A DNA stretch of 5,784 nt, from assembly GCA_945900695.1 (NCBI GenBank), contig CAMDJU010000176.1, forward strand, positions 1-5,784. Direction: 5' to 3'. Positions 1 to 5,784 of the stretch are shown piece by piece. The notes beneath the pieces were generated by a model, which was not told the DNA's origin, ran no database searches, and saw only the letters and a program-made list of their open reading frames with translations. Position 1 is the stretch's first letter. Every line of letters begins with the position of its first letter. Source of the DNA: Bordetella parapertussis (GTDB taxonomy: Bacteria; Pseudomonadota; Gammaproteobacteria; Burkholderiales; Burkholderiaceae_C). A program made the position numbers and the translations under genes.

Positions 1-1361
1 GTGGTTGCGACAAAACCGTACCTGCGCAGTTGATGGGTGCTGCCTCCGCGGGATTGCCCGCCATCCAACTCATCACCGGCTCCATGCTGACCGGCTCGCA
101 CCGGGGCACGCGCGTGGGTGCCTGCACCGATTGCCGCCGCTACTGGGCAAAATTTCGCGCCAACACCATTGACAGCGCCGAGAAGGACGAGGTCAACCAG
201 CAGTTGGTGCCCAGCGTGGGCACCTGCTCGGTCATGGGCACGGCCAGCACCATGGCTTGCATTGCCGAAGCCTTGGGGCTGACCGTGCCGGGTGGTGCAT
301 CGCCCCCGGCCGTGACCGCTGAGCGCATGCGCATTGCCGAAGAAACCGGCGCGCGTGCCGTGCAAATGGCCATCGATGGCTTGACCATTGACCGCATCTT
401 GACCCCCGATGCCTTTGAAAACGCATGGCGGGTGTTGTTGGCGATTGGGGGGTCGACCAATGGCATCGTGCATCTGGCCGCTTTGGCCGGTCGCGTGGGC
501 CTGGACCTGGACCTGGCCGCCTTGGACCGCATGGGGCGCAACACACCGGTGCTGCTGGACCTCAAACCCTCGGGCCAGCACTATATGGAGGACTTCCACC
601 ATGCCGGTGGCATGGCCACTTTATTGCATGCGCTCAAACCTTTGCTCAAACTCAATGCCCTCACCGTGAATGGCTGCACCTTGGGCGAGAACATCGAAGC
701 CGCAGGCCCGCCGCATGTGCAATCCGTGGTGCGCCCCATGGATCAACCGATTTACCCCCAAGGTGGCATTGCCGTGCTGCAAGGCAACCTGGCCCCTGGC
801 GGGGCCATCATCAAACAATCGGCCGCCGACCCGGGCTTGATGGAGCACGAGGGCCGCGCCGTGGTGTTTGAAAACAGCGAAGACCTGGCCTTGCGCATTG
901 ACCGCGACGACTTGGATGTGCATGCCGACGACATCCTGGTGCTCAAAAACATTGGCCCCAAGGGTGCGCCCGGTATGCCCGAAGCGGGTTACATGCCCAT
1001 TCCGCAAAAACTGGCCCGCGCCGGCGTCAAGGACATGGTGCGCATCTCTGACGGGCGCATGAGCGGTACCGCCTTTGGCACCATCGTGCTGCATGTCACG
1101 CCTGAGTCGGCGATGGACGGCCCCTTGGCCCATGTGCACACGGGCGACCGGATTCGACTCAGCGTGTCGCAGCGCCGCTTGGATTGGTTGGTGTCCGATG
1201 AGGTGTTGCAGCAGCGTCGCCAAGCCAAACCAGTGACCACCTCCAGCGCCGCGCGCGGCTACCGGCATTTGTTTTTAAAGCATGTGACGCAAGCCGATCA
1301 AGGCGTTGATTTTGATTTTTTGCGCCACCCCGAGCACAAAGGCCGCACACCCACGGGCTGA
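1..1361 (+). CDS. IlvD/Edd-family dehydratase, sugar-acid (pentonate) type, 5' end outside the window
   Basis: Fe-S dehydratase that removes water from a 2,3-dihydroxy acid to give a 2-keto-3-deoxy acid, acting in the cytoplasm. The reading frame is already open at base 3 and begins with GCDKTVPAQLMGA, the family's active-site motif, so the true start lies upstream. Seen: Cys at bases 6-8 followed by Asp-Lys (cluster, Mg2+ and carbamylated-Lys positions in the family); 73 residues later the next cluster Cys in GTCSVMGTAS; GGSTNGIVHLAAL; the metal-ligand Glu in GAPGMPE; and the catalytic Ser in RISDGRMSGTAFGT. These spacings match L-arabonate dehydratase (Cys127, Cys200, Glu453, Ser480 as I recall them) to within one residue, implying about 125 missing residues and a full length near 577. 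GMPE and the C-terminal FDFL tail favour the sugar-acid branch; IlvD proper usually has GMRE. Exact substrate (arabonate, xylonate, galactonate or other) cannot be read. A Bug-type binding protein follows on the same strand. Confidence 0.9.
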   Translation, partial: GCDKTVPAQLMGAASAGLPAIQLITGSMLTGSHRGTRVGACTDCRRYWAKFRANTIDSAEKDEVNQQLVPSVGTCSVMGTASTMACIAEALGLTVPGGASPPAVTAERMRIAEETGARAVQMAIDGLTIDRILTPDAFENAWRVLLAIGGSTNGIVHLAALAGRVGLDLDLAALDRMGRNTPVLLDLKPSGQHYMEDFHHAGGMATLLHALKPLLKLNALTVNGCTLGENIEAAGPPHVQSVVRPMDQPIYPQGGIAVLQGNLAPGGAIIKQSAADPGLMEHEGRAVVFENSEDLALRIDRDDLDVHADDILVLKNIGPKGAPGMPEAGYMPIPQKLARAGVKDMVRISDGRMSGTAFGTIVLHVTPESAMDGPLAHVHTGDRIRLSVSQRRLDWLVSDEVLQQRRQAKPVTTSSAARGYRHLFLKHVTQADQGVDFDFLRHPEHKGRTPTG

Positions 1362-1470
1362 TGCCTGCATCCCATCTGCGGCTGCTTGGGCCAGCAAGGA
1401 CCTGCAAAACCAAGGGTTTCACCCAGCCCCGCAAGCCCTGGTGCCAGCCCAGGCATTGACCGAGGGCCGC

Positions 1471-1476
1471 CATAAT
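1471..1476 (+). promoter_or_regulatory. Possible -10 element upstream of the Bug-family gene
   Basis: CATAAT lies 35 bases before the ATG at 1512 and differs from the TATAAT consensus at one base. There is no good -35 at the normal distance: the nearby TTGACC (1456-1461) is only 9 bases upstream, too close to pair with it. The call rests on the hexamer and its place in the 150-base gap between the dehydratase and the binding-protein gene. The rest of that gap (1362-1511) shows only short stems without a T-tract and no convincing terminator, so readthrough from the dehydratase is also possible. Confidence 0.3.
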
Positions 1477-1511
1477 CCCTGCCTATTCGTCACTCAGCAT
1501 CGGAACTCCCC

Positions 1512-2480
1512 ATGACACGCATCAACCGTCGCTGTGGCTTGTTGGCCATGGCTGGCCTGTGCGCCACATCGCTGTTTGCCCAAACACCCGACTGGCCCAA
1601 AGCCAAGCCCGTGACCCTGTTGGTGGCCTTTGCCGCAGGCTCATCAACCGACACCGTGGCCCGGGCCCTGGCCCAAAAGCTCAGCGAGCTGACAGGCGGC
1701 AACTTCATCATTGAGAACAAAGGCGGCGCAGGTGGCAACATCGCAACCACCCAAGTCAAACGTGCTGCGCCTGATGGCTATACGGTGCTGGTGCACAGTG
1801 TGGCTTTTGCGGTCAATCCCTCGCTGTATGCCGATGCCGGCTATGACGCTTTGAAAGACTTTGTGCCTTTGGCCCTGGGCCCCAAGACACCCAACATCAT
1901 CACCGTCAACCCCAGTGTGGCGGCCAAAACCCTGCCCGAACTGGTCGAAGCCGCCAAGAAAACACCCATGAGCTACGCCTCATCGGGCATTGGCACCACC
2001 ACCCATTTGTCCATGGAGCGGCTGAAAACCGCCGCCAAAGTGGACATCACCCATGTGCCTTACCAACCTGCCGCAGCCATCAATGCCGTGGTGGCGGGGC
2101 ACACCCCCATGGCCTCCACCTCCATGCCGCCGGCCGTACCGCAAATCAAGGCGGGCAAACTCAAAGCCCTGGCCGTGACCAGCGCCACCCGCTCGCCGCT
2201 GCTGCCCGATGTGCCCTCGATCACCGAGTTTGGCTACAAAGAATTTGACGACTACACCTGGTTTGGTTTCATGGCCCCGATGGGCACGCCACCGGCGGTG
2301 ATCGAGCGCTTCAATGCCGCGCTGAACCGGGCGATGGAGTCGCCCGAGATCACCGAAAAATTCACCCAGCTGGGGCTGGCATCCACCCGCAACACCAGCG
2401 CTGAATTTGGCGCTTTTTTGCGCACCGAGGTGCCCAAATGGGCGGCCGTGGTGAAGAGCTCAGGCGCCCAAGCCAATTGA
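1512..2480 (+). CDS. Bug/TctC-family tripartite tricarboxylate transporter substrate-binding protein
   Basis: Periplasmic solute-binding protein of 322 residues, the usual length for the family, which binds carboxylates and related small molecules for TctA/TctB-type carriers. Residues 1-23 form a signal peptide (basic start, NRR at 5-7, hydrophobic core, probable cut in SLFA/QTPDW). The RR pair is a poor twin-arginine match because Cys-Gly follow. Cys17 is not in a proper lipobox. The mature protein shows Bug hallmarks: VAFAAGSSTDTVARALAQKL (38-57), IENKGGAGGNIAT (67-79), APDGYTVLVHS (86-96), THVPYQPAAAINAVVAG (180-196), IKAGKLKALAVTSATRSPLL (212-231), LPDVPSITEFG (231-241) and WFGFMAPMGTP (250-260). 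A GGAA at 1502-1505 sits six bases before the ATG. No membrane subunits are in the window, as is common for the many orphan Bug proteins of Burkholderiales. The upstream dehydratase hints at a sugar-acid ligand, but ligands of this family cannot be predicted from sequence by eye. Confidence 0.93.
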   Translation: MTRINRRCGLLAMAGLCATSLFAQTPDWPKAKPVTLLVAFAAGSSTDTVARALAQKLSELTGGNFIIENKGGAGGNIATTQVKRAAPDGYTVLVHSVAFAVNPSLYADAGYDALKDFVPLALGPKTPNIITVNPSVAAKTLPELVEAAKKTPMSYASSGIGTTTHLSMERLKTAAKVDITHVPYQPAAAINAVVAGHTPMASTSMPPAVPQIKAGKLKALAVTSATRSPLLPDVPSITEFGYKEFDDYTWFGFMAPMGTPPAVIERFNAALNRAMESPEITEKFTQLGLASTRNTSAEFGAFLRTEVPKWAAVVKSSGAQAN

Positions 2481-2502
2481 TGTGTCAAACCCACCCCAAC
2501 GC

Positions 2503-2535
2503 GGCAGGCTTGCGCGCTGGGTGATCCCTGCCTTT
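2503..2535 (+). terminator. Weak candidate terminator after the Bug-family gene
   Basis: GGCAGG (2503-2508) and CCTGCC (2527-2532) can pair into a six-base-pair stem, followed directly by TTT. The 18-base loop is long and the T-run short, so it would be a poor intrinsic terminator. It sits in the 81-base gap between the binding-protein gene and the first methyltransferase gene. I see no convincing promoter in the same gap. Confidence 0.25.
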
Positions 2536-2561
2536 GTCCCTGATTCCACTTTTCCCAAAAC

Positions 2562-3404
2562 ATGAAACCTCTTCTCTACACCCGCCTCGCTGCCAGTGCA
2601 GCCCTGACCCTGGGTCTTTTGATGGGCTGTGCCACCGCCCAAGGCCCAGACTACCAACCCCAGCGCGGCCAAAGCGGCAAAGACGTGATTTGGATTCCCA
2701 CCTCGCCCGAGTTGGTGACCCGCATGCTCAACATGGCCAAGGTCTCGAGCCAAGACATCGTTTATGACTTGGGGGCCGGTGACGGCATCATTGCCATCAC
2801 CGCAGCCAAGCAGTTTGGCGCCCGGGCCTACGGCATCGAATACAACCCCCAAATGGCCTTGCATGCGCAAAACAATGCACGCGCCGCCGGTGTGGCCGAC
2901 AAGGTCAGCATCCGCCAGGGCGACATTTTTGAGGAAAAGTTCGACGAAGCCACCGTGGTCACCATGTACCTGTTGCCCCACCTCAACTTGAAGCTGCGTC
3001 CGACCCTGCTCAAAATGAAGCCGGGCACCCGCATCCTCTCGCATGCCTTTGACATGAACGAATGGGAGGCCGACGAAAAAGTCAGCCATGAATACGCCCA
3101 TGCCTTCATGTGGGTGGTGCCCAGCCCCGTGGAGGGGACATGGACACTCCAAGAAGTCGACAGCAAAGCCCAGGTTCAGTTGGATATTCAGCAAAGCTTT
3201 CAACGCATCGGTGGCAGCATCACCGAGCGCGGGCGCAAAACCCCTTTGCTGGGGGCGCAATTGCGCGGTGACAAGATCGCTTTCCAGTACATGGGGGCCG
3301 ATCAGAAACTGCGCAGTATCACCGCCCAAGTCAATGGCAACCGCATGAATGGCGTCACCTCTTTGCAAGGCGGCCAACTGCCGATTGAGGCCATTCGCCG
3401 CTGA
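2562..3404 (+). CDS. Exported class I SAM-dependent methyltransferase (paralog A), possible lipoprotein
   Basis: A 280-residue protein with an export signal followed by a Rossmann methyltransferase. Residues 1-26 have Lys2/Arg8 and a hydrophobic stretch ending LLMGCATAQ. This can be read as a lipobox (LMGC, lipid on Cys23) or as a signal peptidase I site (ATA/Q27). Next come YQPQRGQSGKDVIWIPT (31-47), shared with its paralog, then the SAM core: motif I VYDLGAGDGIIAI (67-79), the acidic ribose-binding position in GIEYNP (91-96), GDIFEEKF (120-127), the strand-4 segment VVTMYLLPHLNLKL (132-145) and KPGTRILSHAFDMNEW (153-168). From about 175 the rest is beta-rich and of unknown role. By hand, residues 36-168 match the minus-strand paralog at about 82 of 133 positions. 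No Shine-Dalgarno stands out before the ATG; the start is chosen because the signal peptide begins there. The permease gene follows after 40 bases. Substrate unknown; layout recalls FAM173/ATPSCKMT protein-lysine methyltransferases. Confidence 0.88.
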   Translation: MKPLLYTRLAASAALTLGLLMGCATAQGPDYQPQRGQSGKDVIWIPTSPELVTRMLNMAKVSSQDIVYDLGAGDGIIAITAAKQFGARAYGIEYNPQMALHAQNNARAAGVADKVSIRQGDIFEEKFDEATVVTMYLLPHLNLKLRPTLLKMKPGTRILSHAFDMNEWEADEKVSHEYAHAFMWVVPSPVEGTWTLQEVDSKAQVQLDIQQSFQRIGGSITERGRKTPLLGAQLRGDKIAFQYMGADQKLRSITAQVNGNRMNGVTSLQGGQLPIEAIRR

Positions 3405-3444
3405 TCACCTGTGTGCGCGCCAGCCGCGCTGAACCGAGACGACG

Positions 3445-4800
3445 ATGAGCCACCCCACAGACACCCACACCCAACCCCAACACCTGCTGAGCCCCTTGGG
3501 GGCGGTCGCCCTGATCGTCGGCATTGTGATTGGTGCCGGCATTTTCAAAACCCCAGCCATGGTGGCCGGCATCACCGGTGATGTCGGCTGGGTGGTGGCC
3601 ATTTGGCTGATCGGTGCGCTGATCTCAATGATGGGGGCCCTGTGCTATGCCGAGCTGTGCACCGCCTACCCGCATGCGGGCGGTGACTATCATTTTTTGC
3701 ACCGCGCCTTTGGCCGCCATGTGTCGTTTTTATACGCCTGGGCACGCGCCACGGTGATCAACACCGGCTCCATCGCTTTGCTGGCCTTTGTGTTTGGTGA
3801 CTATTTCAGCCAAGTGTGGTCTTGGGGAGAGCACGGCAACGCTTATTGGGCTTTTGCCATTGTGCTGGCGCTGACCGCCATCAACATCTTGGGGGTGAAT
3901 GCATCGGCGCGTGTGCAAATGGTGCTCACGGCTGTTGAAGTGCTGGGTTTGGTCGCGGTGGTGGTGGCCGGCTTTGCCCTTCCATCCGCAACCGCCGCCG
4001 CACCCGCGGCTTTTTCCAGCACCCCACCCTTGGCCATGATGGGCCTGGCCCTGGTGTTTGTGCTGCTCACCTTTGGTGGCTGGAACGAGGCGGCCTATGT
4101 GTCGGCAGAGCTCAAAGGCGGCAGCCGCACCATGGTGCGCGTCATCGTGGTCAGCATGGTGGCCCTCTCCCTCATTTACCTGTTGGTCAACCTGGCTTTG
4201 CTGCATGGCCTGGGCCTGAAAGGTCTGGCCGAAAGCAAAACCGCTGCCTCAGACTTGTTGGGCCTGGCCTTTGGTCCCTGGGCCCAAAAGGCTTTGGGTT
4301 TGTTTGTCGCCATTGCCGCTTTGACCAGCATCAACGCCACCATGGTGGTGGGAGCGCGCACCAGTTTTGCCTTGGGGCGCGATTGGCGCAGCTTGGGCGC
4401 GCTGGGTCAATGGCAAAGCCACACCGGCAGCCCGACCCGGGCCTATCTGTTCCAAGCGGTCATCAGCATCGCCTTGATTGCTTTGGGCACCCAAGAGACC
4501 GATGGGTTTTCGGCCATGGTGGAGTTCACCGCACCGGTGTTTTGGGGCTTTTTGTGCCTGGTGGGTTTGTCACTGTTTTGGTTGCGCTGGCGCGACCCCA
4601 GCACACCACGGCCCTTCAAAGTCCCCTTGTACCCCCTGACCCCAGCGGTGTTTTCCCTGGCCTGTGCTTATCTGACCTACTCCAGCATTGGCTACGCCAT
4701 CAGCCAAAACGCCATCCATGTGGCTTTGTTGTTATTGCTCAGCGGTGTGGCTGCCTTGGTTGTCTTGCATTGGCGCGAAAAACAAATCAACGCCGATTGA
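3445..4800 (+). CDS. APC-superfamily amino-acid permease (LAT/APA-like)
   Basis: Inner-membrane secondary transporter of 451 residues, predicted to carry amino acids or related amines. I count twelve membrane helices, roughly at 16-36, 45-70, 92-118, 132-150, 157-178, 196-220, 228-254, 281-303, 331-348, 355-380, 397-418 and 423-443. Helix 1 holds the broken-helix substrate motif GIVIGAGIF (26-34). Helix 2 ends in YAELCTAYPHAGGDYHFL (68-85), the APC YAEL-P-GG-Y signature. Helix 6 holds FGGWNEAAYVSAELK (210-224), close to the GW-N-YV-EE segment of the L-type/eukaryotic-like branch. An Ala/Pro-rich stretch (181-193) joins helices 5 and 6. The substrate cannot be set by eye. The start has only a weak GAGAC (3435-3439) before it. 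The gene lies 40 bases after methyltransferase A with only a small 5-bp stem and no T-run between, so cotranscription is likely. It converges on methyltransferase B. Nothing suggests truncation or transfer. Confidence 0.92.
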   Translation: MSHPTDTHTQPQHLLSPLGAVALIVGIVIGAGIFKTPAMVAGITGDVGWVVAIWLIGALISMMGALCYAELCTAYPHAGGDYHFLHRAFGRHVSFLYAWARATVINTGSIALLAFVFGDYFSQVWSWGEHGNAYWAFAIVLALTAINILGVNASARVQMVLTAVEVLGLVAVVVAGFALPSATAAAPAAFSSTPPLAMMGLALVFVLLTFGGWNEAAYVSAELKGGSRTMVRVIVVSMVALSLIYLLVNLALLHGLGLKGLAESKTAASDLLGLAFGPWAQKALGLFVAIAALTSINATMVVGARTSFALGRDWRSLGALGQWQSHTGSPTRAYLFQAVISIALIALGTQETDGFSAMVEFTAPVFWGFLCLVGLSLFWLRWRDPSTPRPFKVPLYPLTPAVFSLACAYLTYSSIGYAISQNAIHVALLLLLSGVAALVVLHWREKQINAD

Positions 4801-4827
4801 GCGGTCCCGGGCGCGGGCCTGGGCCGC
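4801..4827. terminator. GC-rich hairpin between convergent genes, possible bidirectional terminator
   Basis: The 33 bases between the permease stop and the stop of the minus-strand methyltransferase hold an imperfect inverted repeat. GCGG-CCC-GG (4801-4804, 4806-4808, 4809-4810) pairs with CC-GGG-CCGC (4818-4819, 4821-4823, 4824-4827), leaving single bulged T residues at 4805 and 4820 and a 7-base loop. The nearest T-run on the + strand (4840-4844) starts 12 bases past the stem, and on the minus strand the T-run is also distant, so it is not a textbook intrinsic terminator. Position between convergent genes is the main support. Confidence 0.4.
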
Positions 4828-4833
4828 GCACCC

Positions 4834-5673
4834 TCACTGTTTTTGCGCCGTCAAAGGCACAGACGCACTGATCACCTGCTGCTGGGCTTGCAAGCGGCCT
4901 GCATCCACCGTGCCGGTGACCTTGGCCACGCTGCCGTCCCCGCGCTGGTATTCAAAGCTGAATTCAGAGCCACGCAAACGGCCTTTTTCGACCTTGTGGG
5001 TGGTGCCTTGCAAGTTCAGGCTGCCATTGAACATTTGGTCTTTTTGCTCCAAACGCAATTGACCGGTTTGACCGCCCAATTTCACCGACCATTGGCCTTC
5101 GATGCGTGCCGGAATGATCCAAAAATAACCACGCCCACGATCAGTGTCGATGTTTTCGTCGGGGGTCCAATCGTCCATGTTGAAGGAGTTGGACACCACC
5201 CGGGTGCCGGGCTTCATTTTTTGCAGAATGGGTTTCAGGCGCAAATTGAGTTGCGGCAGCAGGTACAAGGTAACCACGGTGGCGGATGAAAAGTCTTCCA
5301 CAAAAATATCGCCGCGGATGATGCGCACCTTGTCCTTGAGGCCGGCACGCTCCACGTTGCGCTGGGCCAAGGCCGCCATCTCGGGGTTGTATTCAATGCC
5401 CACGGAACGCGCGCCGTGGTTCAAGGCAGCGGCGATGGCAATCTTGCCGTCACCCGCGCCCAAGTCATACACCAAATCTTTGTCGGTGACCTGCGCGGTG
5501 CGCAGCATTTTGTCAATCAACTGATCGGGGGTGGGCACCCAGACCACGTCTTTGCCCGATTGGCCCACGCTGGGCTTGTATTGGTCGTCGCCCATGGTTT
5601 GGGCCGAGGCGCTGAAGGCCAGGCTCAAGCCCAGCAGGGCTGTCGCCCAAAAGTGTTTTCCAACGTGACGCAT
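4834..5673 (-). CDS. Exported class I SAM-dependent methyltransferase (paralog B)
   Basis: A 279-residue paralog of the + strand methyltransferase. The start at 5673 is chosen over longer in-frame starts (5709, 5778) because AAGGAG lies seven bases upstream and a signal peptide begins exactly there: MRHVGKHF, a hydrophobic core, then FSASA/QT with a signal peptidase I cut after Ala24. There is no lipobox Cys and no twin-arginine motif, so Sec export to the periplasm is expected. After YKPSVGQSGKDVVWVPT (32-48) comes the methyltransferase core: motif I VYDLGAGDGKIAI (68-80), GIEYNP (92-97), RGDIFVEDF (120-128), TLYLLPQLNLRLKPIL (135-150) and KPGTRVVSNSFNMDDW (154-169). The remaining 105 or so residues are beta-rich (EGQWSVKL, GQLRLEQKDQMFNGSL, GRLRGSEFSFEYQ, VTGTVDAGRLQ), perhaps a small barrel. 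The SAM-site residues look intact, so it is not an obvious pseudo-enzyme. The substrate is unknown. It is transcribed towards the permease. Confidence 0.9.
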   Translation of the reverse strand: MRHVGKHFWATALLGLSLAFSASAQTMGDDQYKPSVGQSGKDVVWVPTPDQLIDKMLRTAQVTDKDLVYDLGAGDGKIAIAAALNHGARSVGIEYNPEMAALAQRNVERAGLKDKVRIIRGDIFVEDFSSATVVTLYLLPQLNLRLKPILQKMKPGTRVVSNSFNMDDWTPDENIDTDRGRGYFWIIPARIEGQWSVKLGGQTGQLRLEQKDQMFNGSLNLQGTTHKVEKGRLRGSEFSFEYQRGDGSVAKVTGTVDAGRLQAQQQVISASVPLTAQKQ

Positions 5674-5680
5674 GTGCTTG

Positions 5681-5686
5681 CTCCTT
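5681..5686 (-). promoter_or_regulatory. Strong ribosome binding site fixing the start of methyltransferase B
   Basis: On the minus strand AAGGAG is followed by seven bases and then the ATG at 5673-5671. It is the strongest Shine-Dalgarno in the window and excludes the in-frame upstream starts, which have none. It also contrasts with paralog A, which has no visible Shine-Dalgarno, so the two copies may be translated at different levels. Confidence 0.8.
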
Positions 5687-5784
5687 GTAGTGGGGGTTGT
5701 GAGATCCATCAAAGCGCGCAGTTTAGTGAAAGACCATACCAGTCGCATTGACAAGGGAATCGACCTGGGTCCGCACATGACCCC
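5687..5784. other. Upstream region of methyltransferase B, no gene assigned
   Basis: This 98-base stretch should hold the promoter of the minus-strand methyltransferase. TTGTCA on the minus strand (5754-5749) is a fair -35, but no good -10 lies 16-18 bases downstream of it. On the + strand TTGACA (5748-5753) is a perfect -35 hexamer, but the 17-base position falls on CCGCAC, so no promoter can be completed before the window ends. An ATG at 5777-5779 (+) has no Shine-Dalgarno and cannot be judged. The longer in-frame reading on the minus strand through this region is not supported as coding. Confidence 0.4.

Noticed and set aside
490..520. Short tandem ctggac repeat in the dehydratase
   Set aside because: It encodes the Leu-Asp-Leu-Asp stretch of a helix common in the family; too short to be a meaningful repeat.
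621..1268. Minus-strand open frame (215 codons) under the dehydratase
   Set aside because: Antisense shadow of a well-supported enzyme gene, with low-complexity His/Gly/Ala-rich translation and no motif.
1414..1453. Small stems in the gap after the dehydratase (GGGT/ACCC and CCTGG/CCAGG)
   Set aside because: Stems of 4-5 base pairs without a T-run; too weak to call a terminator or operator.
1456..1476. TTGACC plus CATAAT as a complete promoter
   Set aside because: The spacer is only 9 bases, far below the 15-19 needed; only the -10-like hexamer is kept as a weak call.
1306..1515. Small plus-strand frame crossing the dehydratase end and the intergenic gap
   Set aside because: Out of frame with the dehydratase, no ribosome binding site and no recognisable protein features.
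2460..3377. Long open frame on the minus strand (305 codons) covering methyltransferase A
   Set aside because: It is antisense to a gene with clear family motifs. Its protein has no recognisable domain and its openness follows from the GC-rich codon pattern of the sense gene.
3730..4206. Minus-strand open frame (158 codons) under the permease
   Set aside because: His/Gln/Gly-rich antisense shadow of membrane-helix codons; no motif.
4843..5289. Plus-strand open frame under methyltransferase B whose translation resembles the antisense frame of methyltransferase A
   Set aside because: The likeness is real but is expected: the two sense genes are paralogs, so the same antisense frame inherits similarity. 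It is not evidence for a conserved antisense gene.
5674..5778. N-terminal extension of methyltransferase B to a start at 5778
   Set aside because: The AAGGAG and signal peptide place the start at 5673; the extra 35 residues would bury the signal peptide.

Overview
The window looks like ordinary chromosomal DNA from a GC-rich betaproteobacterium, most likely a Burkholderiales member of the Comamonadaceae type. The reasons are the strong G/C preference at third codon positions, a stand-alone Bug/TctC-type substrate-binding protein, and an IlvD/Edd dehydratase of the sugar-acid class. The genus cannot be fixed from the sequence alone. There are five protein genes and no RNA gene, insertion sequence, CRISPR array or phage gene that I can support.

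Left part (1-2480, + strand). The window opens inside an IlvD/Edd-family dehydratase that has lost about 125 N-terminal residues to the window edge. Its cluster, metal and catalytic positions that remain are intact, and the C-terminal motifs favour a sugar-acid (pentonate-type) dehydratase over the branched-chain amino-acid enzyme. After 150 bases comes an exported Bug/TctC-family solute-binding protein with no membrane partners in view. The pair suggests uptake and dehydration of a sugar acid or other carboxylate, but that link is inference.

Right part (2562-5784). Two paralogous class I SAM-dependent methyltransferases, both with N-terminal export signals, point towards each other on opposite strands (2562-3404 + and 4834-5673 -). 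Between them lies a 12-helix APC-superfamily amino-acid permease (3445-4800 +), 40 bases after the first methyltransferase and probably cotranscribed with it. The permease and the second methyltransferase converge, with a 33-base gap holding a GC-rich hairpin.

The most unusual content is the methyltransferase pair. Each has an intact SAM-binding core and a C-terminal beta-rich extension, yet each carries a Sec-type signal that would send it to the periplasm, where SAM is not expected. The core resembles the FAM173/ATPSCKMT type of protein-lysine methyltransferase in layout. The substrate, and how the proteins would obtain SAM, are unknown.
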